Positions 1-7,961 of a stretch of DNA of 35,547 nucleotides are shown piece by piece (position 1 is the stretch's first letter; the number at the start of each line of letters is the position of its first letter). A program made the position numbers and the translations under genes. The notes below the pieces were generated by a model. That model made no database searches and was not told the origin of the DNA. It worked only from the letters and a program-made list of their open reading frames with translations. This stretch comes from a virus: IMG/VR virus record IMGVR_UViG_3300021579_000024, positions 1 to 35,547 of that record; one strand, given 5' to 3'.

Positions 1-127
1 ATCCGGTTCCATTGGGTCAACAGGTTCATCCCATGAACCGGTCATGTCGAAAAATCCGGTTCCATTGGGTCAACAGGTTCATCCCATGAACCGGTCATGT
101 CGAAAAATCCGGTTCCATTGGGTCAAC
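1..127. repeat. 53-bp tandem repeat array, 2.4 copies, cut by window edge
   Basis: Two full 53-bp units (1-53 and 54-106) are identical, and a third partial unit covers 107-127. Each full unit holds a perfect inverted repeat, GGTTCAT-CCC-ATGAACC (23-39 in the first unit), and a CCATTGGGTCA motif (9-19, 62-72, 115-125) that recurs near the right end of the window. The array sits just downstream of the primase terminator and probably continues to the left. Iteron-like origin, operator cluster or a repeat that broke the assembly are all possible; I cannot choose between them. Confidence 0.9.
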
Positions 128-134
128 CACCATG

Positions 135-160
135 AAAAAACGGGGCCAGTTGCCCCGTTT
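135..160 (-). terminator. Intrinsic terminator after the primase gene
   Basis: On the minus strand the sequence reads AAACGGGGC, a 5-nt loop, then GCCCCGTTT continuing into a run of T. The hairpin lies immediately after the stop codon of the primase gene (162-164). It is a textbook rho-independent terminator for the minus-strand transcript. Confidence 0.85.
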
Positions 161-161
161 C

Positions 162-2663
162 TCATTCGTCCATCGTATCGGGGTCGTACCCCTTGACCAG
201 CTTACGATCGTGGCCCTTCTCGTATGCGTAGCGGTAAATGTAGTCAGCATGGCGCTGCTTGGCCTTGACAACCTTCTCGCGGTACGCCTTGAACATGGTA
301 GGCAGGGACGGGTTGATGGCCCACAGAATCCGCTTCTTGTGCAGGTCGTTCTCTACCTGCGCCACCCAGCCCGCCTGCTCCAGCACCAGCATGGCGTCCA
401 TGACAGCCTGATCCTTCTGCCAGTCGGTCTTGCCCTCCAGCGGCCTGCGGGCTGACTTCTTCAAGGTGCGCAGGTCAATGGTCTGGACATCCCCGCTGAT
501 CTGGATGATGTGGTCGATGACCCACTGGTCAAAGTCATTCGTGATGACCCCACCCACCTCGCCCAGTGCGTAGCGGTACGCGGGGATCACGTAACCACGA
601 ACCAGGCTCACGACCCTGTGGACAACCTCGGCCTGCACCTGCGGCATGAAGGGCGATTCGATGATATGAAACAGCAGGATCAAACGACCCGCCAAACCCT
701 CCAGCTTGCCGAACGCCGTCATGTACTCGCTGCCACTGTCAAGCACGCGCTCGTCCTGCTTGGCATCCTCGTACCATGATTGGAACTCACGGAACGCTGT
801 GAACGCTTCTGTGGATAATTGGTAGGTCTGGGGCGGCAGGGCGTAGACCAAGCGCAGGGTGTTCTCCCACGCTGTCGCGCTGGTCATGTAATCCGGGATC
901 GGGTGACCTAGCTTGGTCTTGCGGACACGAAGGACGGCGGGTACGAACCGCTGCAATAGACCATCCGCTGCGAGAGACGCCAGGTTTTGCCTGAACACTT
1001 GGGGCTGAATGTTCCCGTAGATGCTCACGGCCAGGTTCTCGCAGTAGATCGACCCCGCGCCTACTCGGTCCATCTCGTAGTGTTCTGACTCGTAACTGAC
1101 AACCCACGCGGAGCGATCCTCGCCGCTGGTCTTGTCTGTCATCTTGCGCACCCAAGAGTTCATCTCGTCGAGGTGACACAGCAGGCCACGGGGCCGGTCT
1201 GCTGCTTGGCGCACCAGCTTCTGACTCGTGATGTCGCTGACCGTGATCTTGAGCGGTACGGGCTGCGGCGGCATGTCGGGCACCGTGGGGGCTTGGTCAC
1301 CGCCCAGCATGGCCTCGGGGCTGGCAGAGAACTCCAGAAACGCCTTCTTGGCGCTGGCGTAGGCAGCCTCCTTACCCTCCCACTCCAGCAATTCCTTACC
1401 GTAACGGGGCCGGTCCTCGGCTTCGATGTTCTTCAAGGGTGACAACATGGGTCGGGAGCCGGGGGACTTCTTGTCCGCTGGATCACCGAGGGTCATGAGC
1501 CACAGCACAGGCGGCACACGGAAACCCGGCATAAGCTCGAGCCGGGTGCGGGCGTCAACCACCCCGCAGACAGCGGCCAACCCAGCGAACAAAGGCACTA
1601 AAGGGTCGCAGCCCACGCTTTCACTGATCTCGTTGGAACGCTGGCGCAATATGGTGGGCCACAGGTCCATGTTCATATCGGGCGGCTTGGGGCGCAGCCC
1701 GTCAATCACGTCCAACGGCTCCATGACAGGAATGGTGACCTTGCTGAACAACTCGGACGCATCGGGGATCGGGCGCGTCCACCCGTGCTTACGGGCAATG
1801 TGGAAAAGTGTCCCCAGCTTGACAGCGGTGGCCTTGTCCGGCTTGAACGACATCCATTGCGTCAGGATTTCCCGCTCCCCTGGGTACTTGAACTGGGCAG
1901 TCGATGACCAGTCATGCCACAGGTGCAGTCCCTGCTCAAGCTGGTTGGTCTGGGTGCCTGCCCAGTGCAGGGCCATGCCGATGGATGCCCAGTCGTCGCG
2001 GGAGCAGTCGGCGGGTACTGAATCCAGTGCCTGCCTGATCTCATCCCACGATGCGTCAATCGTGCCGTCCGTGGTAATGGTGCGGTCCTTGTCCTGCGCC
2101 AACAGCCCGTTCCACAGATCGAGCAGTGCCTGCGGGATCACCGGCAGACGGGTCCAATGACCCTTACCCGCCCAGTGGTAGGGCTGGCGTGTCTCGGGGT
2201 GGATGCTCGGGGGCAACACGTCCTGCACCGTGAGGCCACTGGCCGTGGCGCAGCGCAACTCGTAGGCGGTGATGCCGCTGTGGAGAATCTTCTTGCTCGG
2301 CAGCGCAGCGCCGAAGGGCATGGCATACAGCAGCTTGCCGTGACCGGGCTTGCCCGAGTGGATGACCACCGCATCAGGCGCGTCATAGAGGGCTCGCAGG
2401 TCAACGCCATACTCGGCCAGCATACTCGTGGTGATGGTCCAATTGTCGATGTCAAGCGCCATCGTGCCGCTGTACGCATGGGCCAGCCCGATGCCGAAGC
2501 CCGTGGGCAGGTCGCCTTGGGCCTTGAGTGCGTTCCTCTTGAGGTTCCAGCCCGGGGTGCGCGGCCCCTTGGTGCCGCCAGGGATGGGCACAAGGCTCCA
2601 GCCGTGCCGGATGTACGCGTCAATGGACGCGGGATGCGGCTGAACTGTCTGGGGGAGCATCAT
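162..2663 (-). CDS. Primase-polymerase / DUF3987 helicase-like replication protein
   Basis: The 833-residue protein looks like a fused primase and helicase-like replication protein. The N-terminus (about 1-170) fits the bifunctional primase-polymerase (Prim-Pol) domain: an acidic DID motif at 71-73, SGKPGHGK at 103-110 and PPSIHP at 151-156. Residues about 205-295 resemble PriCT-2, the linker seen after Prim-Pol domains. The rest, from about 330, resembles DUF3987, a P-loop domain found in phage and plasmid replication proteins. Its P-loop is odd: GDPADKKS (393-400) has Lys where the second Gly is usual. A Walker B-like LDEM follows near residue 500. The start is ATGATG, overlapping the stop of a 14-codon leader ORF, so translation is probably coupled. 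It is transcribed away from the other replication genes and ends at its own terminator. Confidence 0.85.
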   Translation of the reverse strand: MMLPQTVQPHPASIDAYIRHGWSLVPIPGGTKGPRTPGWNLKRNALKAQGDLPTGFGIGLAHAYSGTMALDIDNWTITTSMLAEYGVDLRALYDAPDAVVIHSGKPGHGKLLYAMPFGAALPSKKILHSGITAYELRCATASGLTVQDVLPPSIHPETRQPYHWAGKGHWTRLPVIPQALLDLWNGLLAQDKDRTITTDGTIDASWDEIRQALDSVPADCSRDDWASIGMALHWAGTQTNQLEQGLHLWHDWSSTAQFKYPGEREILTQWMSFKPDKATAVKLGTLFHIARKHGWTRPIPDASELFSKVTIPVMEPLDVIDGLRPKPPDMNMDLWPTILRQRSNEISESVGCDPLVPLFAGLAAVCGVVDARTRLELMPGFRVPPVLWLMTLGDPADKKSPGSRPMLSPLKNIEAEDRPRYGKELLEWEGKEAAYASAKKAFLEFSASPEAMLGGDQAPTVPDMPPQPVPLKITVSDITSQKLVRQAADRPRGLLCHLDEMNSWVRKMTDKTSGEDRSAWVVSYESEHYEMDRVGAGSIYCENLAVSIYGNIQPQVFRQNLASLAADGLLQRFVPAVLRVRKTKLGHPIPDYMTSATAWENTLRLVYALPPQTYQLSTEAFTAFREFQSWYEDAKQDERVLDSGSEYMTAFGKLEGLAGRLILLFHIIESPFMPQVQAEVVHRVVSLVRGYVIPAYRYALGEVGGVITNDFDQWVIDHIIQISGDVQTIDLRTLKKSARRPLEGKTDWQKDQAVMDAMLVLEQAGWVAQVENDLHKKRILWAINPSLPTMFKAYREKVVKAKQRHADYIYRYAYEKGHDRKLVKGYDPDTMDE

Positions 2664-2704
2664 ACAATTTTCTCGCTGGTGATGGCAGTTGCCAGTTTCG
2701 TCAT
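2660..2704 (-). CDS. 14-codon leader ORF coupled to the primase
   Basis: The peptide reads MTKLATAITSEKIV. A strong AAGGAGG Shine-Dalgarno (2710-2716) stands 5 nt before its ATG, whereas the primase ATG has no comparable site of its own. The leader stop TGA overlaps the primase start in an ATGA arrangement. This suggests the leader loads ribosomes for the primase. The peptide has no obvious run of regulatory codons, so classical amino-acid attenuation is not supported. It may have no function beyond coupling. Alternatively the primase might use an unrecognised upstream start. Confidence 0.5.
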   Translation of the reverse strand: MTKLATAITSEKIV

Positions 2705-2725
2705 GGACGCCTCCTTAAAAGGTTG

Positions 2726-2757
2726 CCACGGGGTTCACAAGACCCCGTGGTTTTTTT
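2726..2757 (+). terminator. Hairpin with plus-strand U-run in the divergent region
   Basis: CCACGGGGT (2726-2734) pairs with ACCCCGTGG (2742-2750) across a 7-nt loop, followed by seven T on the plus strand. In plus orientation this is an intrinsic terminator, although no plus-strand gene precedes it; it could stop transcription antisense to the primase. On the minus strand the same stem forms in the primase leader, 9 nt before the AAGGAGG site, and could affect translation. Confidence 0.65.
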
Positions 2758-2798
2758 CGGAGAAAAATTTTGTGGCATGGGGTGTATTGTTGCGCAGT

Positions 2799-2810
2799 TG
2801 TGATACACTT
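2799..2810 (+). promoter_or_regulatory. Candidate extended -10 promoter of the replication operon
   Basis: The sequence TGTGATACACTT contains TGA-TACACT, an extended -10 (TGN followed by a TATAAT-like hexamer). It lies about 32 nt before the RHH gene start. No good -35 is visible, but an A/T tract (2762-2771) lies just upstream. A near-identical TGTGGTACACTT occurs at 9921-9932 before another gene, which supports a shared promoter or operator. Confidence 0.45.
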
Positions 2811-2841
2811 TCGACATCGACAGCAAAAAAATGTCTCCATC

Positions 2842-3048
2842 ATGATCCCAACCAAATCGGCGTACTTGACTGTCCGAGTGTCAGACAAGACCCGCGCCAT
2901 GTTTCACGCCAAGGCCAAAAAGTTCGGGACCCCGAGCGAAATCTTGCGTGAACTCGTTGACGCTTTCATCGAAGACCGCGTCACTATCCAACCCCCTGTA
3001 AACGGTAACCCTAAGGAGAAACTGTATGTCCATCGAAGCAAAAATTGA
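2842..3048 (+). CDS. Small ribbon-helix-helix-like DNA-binding protein
   Basis: The 68-residue protein fits a ribbon-helix-helix (Arc/MetJ-like) fold: a short beta segment (about 6-12, AYLTVRVSD), a first helix (about 13-24) and a second helix (about 28-40, SEILRELVDAF). Such proteins bind DNA as dimers and often regulate their own operon. The ATG at 2842 was chosen over an upstream in-frame ATG at 2770 because the RHH strand begins just after it and the 2770 start would lie upstream of the promoter candidate. It is the first gene of the plus-strand replication operon and sits opposite the primase, so it is a natural candidate regulator of the divergent region. No target site is proven. Confidence 0.65.
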   Translation: MIPTKSAYLTVRVSDKTRAMFHAKAKKFGTPSEILRELVDAFIEDRVTIQPPVNGNPKEKLYVHRSKN

Positions 3049-3430
3049 AGCATTGACCAGCGCTGTTCATGCTCTCACCGCGCAACTCGCGCAACTGCAA
3101 TCTGTCAATGTGGTAGCCCCCGCACCTCTTTCTGCACCTCTTTCTGCACCTGTTGCTGCACTCGCCCCCATTGGTACCCTTGGGTCAGCGATGCCCGCTC
3201 CTCCCGCATTCGTGGCCCCCGCTCCTGCGGCTGCCCCATCTGCTGCTGGTGCACCATTCACCAACAGCAAAGGTTTGATCGACTACGTGATGGGGGCATA
3301 CCGGGCGCTTGGCCCGCAAAAAGGTGCCCATATCCAAGGCGTCTTGACTGGCCTGGGCTACCAGAACATCAACGATGTCAAGCCCGAACACTATGGGCAG
3401 TTCTTCGCAGGTGTTGAGGCACTGAAATGA
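3026..3430 (+). CDS. Unknown protein with coiled coil and Ala/Pro-rich linker
   Basis: I do not recognise the family of this 134-residue protein. It has three visible parts: an N-terminal amphipathic helix (about 3-26) that could oligomerise, a low-complexity Ala/Pro/Ser linker (about 30-78) containing the short repeat APLS-APLS, and a compact C-terminal segment (about 80-134) with regular helix-like spacing. The start has a good AAGGAG site 7 nt upstream. It overlaps the end of the RHH gene by 23 nt and its stop overlaps the DUF2800 start, so it is a genuine member of the operon. A role in assembling replication or recombination proteins is only a guess from position. Confidence 0.7.
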   Translation: MSIEAKIEALTSAVHALTAQLAQLQSVNVVAPAPLSAPLSAPVAALAPIGTLGSAMPAPPAFVAPAPAAAPSAAGAPFTNSKGLIDYVMGAYRALGPQKGAHIQGVLTGLGYQNINDVKPEHYGQFFAGVEALK

Positions 3431-4722
3431 GCGGCCACGCCCAGCTATCCCCGTCGAAGCGCAGCCGCTGGGCCTTGTGCCCCGGCAGCATTCGAGAGGA
3501 AGCCAAGTACCCCGACACTGGCAGCGGCCCTGCCGCTGCTGACGGCACGCACTCGCACACGCTGCTGGAGCACTGCATCAAGAACGGATTGTCGGACCCA
3601 ATTGGCCAGGTGGGGGAAACCTTTACCGATCATGAAGGTACGTTCAAAGTTGACGCAGACCGTGCTGCCCGTGTCAAGATCGCCGTGGAGTACATCCGTG
3701 AACGGTCGATGGGCGGCCTGTTCAATGTCACCTCCGAGCAACGTGTCGATCCGCAGCACCTGCTCGGTCGTGATGATCTGTCGGGCACCGTGGACTGCCA
3801 GATCGCCGGGCCTGGCTGGATCGAGTTGATCGACTACAAGGACGGCATGGGTGTGGTGGATGCCAAGGGCAACATGCAGCTTGAGCAATACGCATACGGT
3901 GTGTTGGCAGGCTACAAGCTGCCCGTAAACGTAGAGTACCCAGTCAAGACGATCCGCATGACCATCATCCAGCCCAAACTGGCTCTGAAGGGCATGAATT
4001 CGATCACATCGTGGGAGGTGCCCGTCCGCTACTTGTTGGATAACATCGGCGCAATTGTCGTTCAGGCTGCTGCAACCGATGCGCCGGACGCTCCGCTTGT
4101 CCCGGGTGAAAGTCAATGTAAATTCTGCCGCGCCAAAGGCTCATGCGCCGCGCTGGCAGGTAACGTAATGAAGGAGGTAGGAATCATGTTCCAACCAGTC
4201 GTAACTCAAACGCTCGATGTCGCGCAGCAAACCGCCGACAAAGACCCGGCAACCATGGACGTTCACCAGATTCGTCAGATCATGGAAGCCGCGCCCCTGC
4301 TTCGCCAACTCCTCGACGCAGTGGAAGAAGAAGCCCTGCGCCGCATGAAGGCAGGCCAGTCCATCCCGGGTCTCAAGCTGGTCCACGGTCGTGGCTCCCG
4401 TGCTTGGGCGCTGCCCGAGGAGGAGATGGCCGAGAAGCTGGTGAAGATGGGCATCCCCAAGACCGTAATCTACGAAACCAAACTAGTCTCGCCTGTCAAG
4501 GCTGAGAATCTGACGTGGGAGAAACGTGACGGCACCCAAGTGACCCTCACTGATCGCCAGTTGAAGCGCATGGGCCAAGAGTACGTGGTCAAGATGGCTG
4601 GCAAACTCACCGTGGCCCCCGAATCTGACAGCCGCCCCGCTGTCATCATGAATGCTGCGCCGATGTTCGGTGCAGTAGAGGCAGCACCTGCTGCCGAATC
4701 CCTGCCCTCGTGGCTCTCGTAA
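3427..4722 (+). CDS. DUF2800 protein, Cas4/RecB-like PD-(D/E)XK nuclease
   Basis: The 431-residue protein matches DUF2800, a phage family related to the RecB/Cas4 nucleases. The N-terminus has the typical LSPSKRSRWALCPGS opening. The nuclease core shows GTVDC near 119-123, an IDYKDG segment near 137-142 (the D-x-K of the PD-(D/E)XK motif), and a QLEQYAYG helix near 153-160. A cysteine cluster, CKFCRAKGSC (near 230-239), could be part of an Fe-S or zinc site as in Cas4. It probably processes DNA ends during replication or recombination, next to the SSB. The ATG overlaps the preceding stop (ATGA). A Pro/Ala-rich C-terminal tail follows. Confidence 0.8.
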   Translation: MSGHAQLSPSKRSRWALCPGSIREEAKYPDTGSGPAAADGTHSHTLLEHCIKNGLSDPIGQVGETFTDHEGTFKVDADRAARVKIAVEYIRERSMGGLFNVTSEQRVDPQHLLGRDDLSGTVDCQIAGPGWIELIDYKDGMGVVDAKGNMQLEQYAYGVLAGYKLPVNVEYPVKTIRMTIIQPKLALKGMNSITSWEVPVRYLLDNIGAIVVQAAATDAPDAPLVPGESQCKFCRAKGSCAALAGNVMKEVGIMFQPVVTQTLDVAQQTADKDPATMDVHQIRQIMEAAPLLRQLLDAVEEEALRRMKAGQSIPGLKLVHGRGSRAWALPEEEMAEKLVKMGIPKTVIYETKLVSPVKAENLTWEKRDGTQVTLTDRQLKRMGQEYVVKMAGKLTVAPESDSRPAVIMNAAPMFGAVEAAPAAESLPSWLS

Positions 4723-4741
4723 CCATTGAACGGTAATCGTC

Positions 4742-5452
4742 ATGTCTGAAATCATTTATCTGTCCAACGTCCGTCTGTCCTTCCCTAACCTTGCTGAACC
4801 CCAGACGCAGATCAACGAGCAGACCGGCAAAGAGCGCATCTCGTACAACTGCGAGTTCATCATGCCGCAGGATCACGCAGGCTTTGCCCAGTTCATGCAA
4901 CGCTACGGTGCGATGGTGCTGGAGAAGTGGAAAGAACATGCCCAGGCTGTCATGGGCATGATCCAGCAGGACCGTAAGCTGCGCTGCTACGGTCGGGGTG
5001 ATGAAAAGATCAACAAGAAGACCTTCCAGCCCTACGACGGGTATGTAGGTCATGTGTTCATCACCGCTGGCCGCGAATCGCAGCCGCAGATGATCCAAGC
5101 CGACGGCTCCCCTATCGACCCATCCAACACGATGGCCTACCAGCAGCTTGCTCGCAAGATGTACGGCGGTTGCCGAGTCAACGCTGCCGTCAAGCCGTGG
5201 CTGCAAGAGAACAAGCATGGCCGTGGCGTCCGCTGCGACTTGGTTGCTGTCCAGTTTGCCGGTGACGACACCCCGTTTGGCGAAGGCGCTGTGGACGCGT
5301 CGAATCTGTTCGGCGCTGTGGCTGGTGCTGCCGCCCCCGGTTTCGCGCCTGCCGGTATGCCCGGGTTCATGGCTCAACAGCCTGCGATGCCCGCTGCACC
5401 GTTCCCCGGTGCTCCCATCGGCCTGCCGCCCTTCATGATGGGTGGTCAGTAA
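4742..5452 (+). CDS. DUF2815 single-stranded DNA-binding protein
   Basis: The 236-residue protein fits DUF2815, the phage SSB family with an OB fold related in role to T7 gp2.5. Characteristic segments are IYLSNVRLSFPNL (4-16), the central lysine/arginine-rich RKLRCYGRGDEKINKK region (about 79-94), and AYQQLARKMYGGCRVNAAVKPW further on. The C-terminal 60 residues are Gly/Ala/Pro/Met-rich and look disordered; unlike many SSBs the tail is not clearly acidic. It coats single-stranded DNA at the phage fork. It follows the DUF2800 nuclease by 19 nt, a common phage pair. A stable hairpin after its stop may set its level relative to the polymerase. Confidence 0.85.
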   Translation: MSEIIYLSNVRLSFPNLAEPQTQINEQTGKERISYNCEFIMPQDHAGFAQFMQRYGAMVLEKWKEHAQAVMGMIQQDRKLRCYGRGDEKINKKTFQPYDGYVGHVFITAGRESQPQMIQADGSPIDPSNTMAYQQLARKMYGGCRVNAAVKPWLQENKHGRGVRCDLVAVQFAGDDTPFGEGAVDASNLFGAVAGAAAPGFAPAGMPGFMAQQPAMPAAPFPGAPIGLPPFMMGGQ

Positions 5453-5460
5453 TCGGGTCA

Positions 5461-5504
5461 GGGCCGCTGTCGCTGGGGCCCCCGGTGGACCGGGCCAGCG
5501 GCCC
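5461..5504 (+). promoter_or_regulatory. Intercistronic hairpin between SSB and polymerase
   Basis: GGGCCGCTG (5461-5469) pairs perfectly with CAGCGGCCC (5496-5504); the loop contains a further small CCGG/CCGG stem. There is no following U-run, so it is not a simple terminator. It could slow transcription or protect the upstream SSB mRNA, raising SSB over polymerase. The polymerase gene after it has a weak ribosome site. Confidence 0.55.
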
Positions 5505-5522
5505 CACTTTCAGGTTATCGTA

Positions 5523-7376
5523 ATGAGTAACGACTATGTGTTCGACATCGAGACATACCCCAACGTCTTCACGATGGCGGTGGAACATGCGGACGCCCCG
5601 CTTCGGTGGATGTTTGAAATCAGCGACTGGCGCAACGACTCCCGTGAGATCGTTGAGTTCCTCCAGTTCCTCAAGGAAACGGGTGCGCGACTCGTGGGTT
5701 TCAACAACCTGGGGTTCGACTATCCGGTAGTCCATACCCTGATCCGCATGGGTGTGAGTTCAGCACACACCCTTTACGAGAAGGCGATGGCGATCATCCA
5801 CTCACAGGATGAAGACGGTAGCAAGTGGACGCACCTCGTCAAGCCCAGCGATCAGTTTGTCGCGCAGCTTGACTTGTTCAAGATTCACCACTTCGACAAC
5901 AGGGCCCGTGCCACCAGCCTCAAGGTGCTGGAGTTCAACATGCGGGCCGACAACATCGAGGACTTACCGTTCAAGGTGGGCACCACGCTCACCCGCGATC
6001 AGGTTGAAGTGCTCAAGCGATACAACCAGCACGACGTGAGCATGACCAAGGCGTTCTACCACAAGAGCCTTGACATGATCCGTTTTCGAGAGGAATTGAC
6101 GCGCAAGTACGCCCGAGACTTCATGAACCACAACGACACCAAGATCGGCAAAGACTACTTCGTCATGAAGCTGGAAGAAGCCGGTGTGTCGTGCTACGAC
6201 TTTTCCGACAAGGGGCGCACACCCCGGCAGACCAAGCGCCCAGTGATCCACCTAAAGGACGCCATCCTGCCGTGGATCAGCTTCGAGCAGCCCGATTTCA
6301 CCCGGGTGATTCAGTGGCTCAAGGCCCAGTCGATCACCGAAACCAAAGGGGTCTTCACGGACCTCACCGCAACTGTCAATGGATTCACTTTTGTATTCGG
6401 CCTTGGAGGGATCCACGGCTCCGTTGAATCGGAGATCATCGAGTCAGACGATGAACACGTCATCGTGGACCTCGATGTCACTTCATATTATCCGAACTTG
6501 GCAATCACGAATGGGTTCTACCCGGCCCATCTCGGTAAAGAATTTGTCAGCATCTACAAGCACCTGTTCGAGCAGCGCAAGCAGTATCCCAAGAAGTCCG
6601 CAGAATCAGCCATGCTGAAGCTGGCACTCAACGGGGTGTACGGTGACAGCAACAACCAGTTCAGCGTGTTCTACGACCCGCTGTACACCATGACCATCAC
6701 GCTCAACGGTCAACTGCTGTTGTGCCTGCTGGCCGAAGGGCTGATGACGATCCCCGGGCTGCGCTTGATCCAAGTGAACACTGACGGCCTGACCGTGAGG
6801 GTGCCGCGCAGCCGCAAGTTCATGGTTGATCTGGCCCGCGTTGCGTGGCAGGAGCGCACTGGTCTAAACCTTGAGGAAGCAATCTACAAGGCAATGATGA
6901 TCCGCGATGTAAACAACTACATCGGTGTTTTCGAGGATGGCAGCACCAAGCGCAAGGGTGCCTACGAGTACAAGATGGGCTGGCACCAAAACGCAGGAGG
7001 CCTTGTGATTGCAAAGGTGGCCGAGAAGGTGCTGGTCGAGGGTGCGCCTATTCGGCAGACCGTACAGCAGTGGCCCGAGATCATGGACTTCATGCTGCGT
7101 ACCAAGGTGCCCCGCAACAGCTATCTGGCAATCGAGTGGGACGGTCAGCCGCCCCAGCAGTTGCAGAACACCACGCGCTACTACATCGCTGAAGGCGGTG
7201 GCCGATTGTTCAAATGGATGCCCCCTCTCAAGGGTAATCAGGAGTGGCGCAAGATCGGCGTCGAGAGTGGCTGGGGTGTTCAGCCATGTAACGACATCCG
7301 TGACGCTGGCAAGCTACCGATTGACTTTGACTACTACATCAGAGAAGTGGAGAAGCTATGTCTGGGCTTGGCATGA
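5523..7376 (+). CDS. Family B DNA polymerase with 3'-5' exonuclease
   Basis: The 617-residue protein is the replicative polymerase. The exonuclease half has Exo I FDIET (about 6-10), Exo II NNLGFDY and Exo III YNQHDV. The polymerase half has motif A DVTSYYPN (about 317-324), matching family B DxxSLYPS, then motif B KLALNGVYG (about 365), and motif C NTDG (about 418) in place of YGDTDS. Family A motifs are absent. It is shorter than most family B enzymes (usually 750 residues or more). The ATG at 5523 was chosen over an in-frame ATG at 5442 because the upstream 27 codons run through the hairpin region and the exonuclease motif starts directly after 5523. No terminal-protein domain is evident, so protein priming is not supported; a primase is encoded nearby. 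Confidence 0.88.
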   Translation: MSNDYVFDIETYPNVFTMAVEHADAPLRWMFEISDWRNDSREIVEFLQFLKETGARLVGFNNLGFDYPVVHTLIRMGVSSAHTLYEKAMAIIHSQDEDGSKWTHLVKPSDQFVAQLDLFKIHHFDNRARATSLKVLEFNMRADNIEDLPFKVGTTLTRDQVEVLKRYNQHDVSMTKAFYHKSLDMIRFREELTRKYARDFMNHNDTKIGKDYFVMKLEEAGVSCYDFSDKGRTPRQTKRPVIHLKDAILPWISFEQPDFTRVIQWLKAQSITETKGVFTDLTATVNGFTFVFGLGGIHGSVESEIIESDDEHVIVDLDVTSYYPNLAITNGFYPAHLGKEFVSIYKHLFEQRKQYPKKSAESAMLKLALNGVYGDSNNQFSVFYDPLYTMTITLNGQLLLCLLAEGLMTIPGLRLIQVNTDGLTVRVPRSRKFMVDLARVAWQERTGLNLEEAIYKAMMIRDVNNYIGVFEDGSTKRKGAYEYKMGWHQNAGGLVIAKVAEKVLVEGAPIRQTVQQWPEIMDFMLRTKVPRNSYLAIEWDGQPPQQLQNTTRYYIAEGGGRLFKWMPPLKGNQEWRKIGVESGWGVQPCNDIRDAGKLPIDFDYYIREVEKLCLGLA

Positions 7377-7675
7377 AGTTCGATGGCGGCAAACCCCGAT
7401 GGAGTTTGTTACCCAAAGGCACAGTGTTGCAAATCATCGAGGCTCTGGAGTTCGGTGCCGCCAAGTACGCCGAGAACACCTGGCAGCATGTTGAGAACGG
7501 ACGCCAACGTTATTACGATGCTCTGATGCGTCACATGGAGGCGTGGTGGGCTGGTGAAAAAGCAGACCCTGAAAGCGGACTGTCTCACTTGGCTCATGCT
7601 GGATGCTGTCTTGTGTTTCTACTCTGGCTGGATCGTGACATTGCCAACAGAAAACAAACGGACGAGAGGTGCTGA
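7358..7675 (+). CDS. DUF5664 protein, dATP/dGTP diphosphohydrolase N-terminal-like
   Basis: The 105-residue protein matches the DUF5664 pattern: GMKFDGGKPRWSLLP near the N-terminus, then ALEFGAAKYAENTW, RYYDALMRHMEAWW and SGLSHLAHAGCCLVFLLWL. The family is linked to MazG-like nucleotide pyrophosphohydrolases that act on dATP/dGTP, and many phages carry the stand-alone domain. Here it probably tunes the nucleotide pool, though the activity of the short form is not established. It starts 19 nt inside the polymerase gene, behind a GAGAAG site, and is followed within 1 nt by the nuclease gene. Confidence 0.75.
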   Translation: MSGLGMKFDGGKPRWSLLPKGTVLQIIEALEFGAAKYAENTWQHVENGRQRYYDALMRHMEAWWAGEKADPESGLSHLAHAGCCLVFLLWLDRDIANRKQTDERC

Positions 7676-7676
7676 G

Positions 7677-7961
7677 GTGCTTGAGAAAGACATCGAGAAG
7701 AAGGTCTGCGACTATGCCAAGACCAAGGGTGCGCTGGTCTACAAGTTCACCAGCCCCGCTCGTGCTGCTGTACCGGATCGTCTGTTCATCGGTCCCGATG
7801 GTCGCATGTGGTTCTGCGAGTTCAAGCGCGAGGGGCAGAAGCCCACACCAGCGCAGGAGCGTGAACACGATAGGTTGCGCCAGCACAAGGTGTCCTTGTT
7901 CGTGGTGGACAACGTGGACGACGGCAAAGCAATGGTCGATCTAATGGTGATGGGATGCTGA
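7677..7961 (+). CDS. VRR-NUC nuclease
   Basis: The 94-residue protein is a minimal VRR-NUC domain, a PD-(D/E)XK nuclease fold acting on branched or structured DNA. Key residues are PDR near 36-38, the catalytic CEFKREG (about 50-56), and the following PTPAQEREHDRL helix with its glutamine. I chose the GTG at 7677 because GAGAGG (7664-7669) lies 7 nt before it and the frame upstream, though open from 7554, lies inside the DUF5664 gene and adds residues unlike the family. The gene lies between DUF5664 and a 41-residue ORF, in the usual phage order nuclease then SNF2 helicase. Confidence 0.85.
   Translation: MLEKDIEKKVCDYAKTKGALVYKFTSPARAAVPDRLFIGPDGRMWFCEFKREGQKPTPAQEREHDRLRQHKVSLFVVDNVDDGKAMVDLMVMGC

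Noticed and set aside
7358-7675. Evidence for a Z-genome (diaminopurine) phage
   Set aside because: A DUF5664/MazG-type gene alone is not sufficient; no PurZ-like adenylosuccinate synthetase or dATP triphosphohydrolase is encoded in the window.
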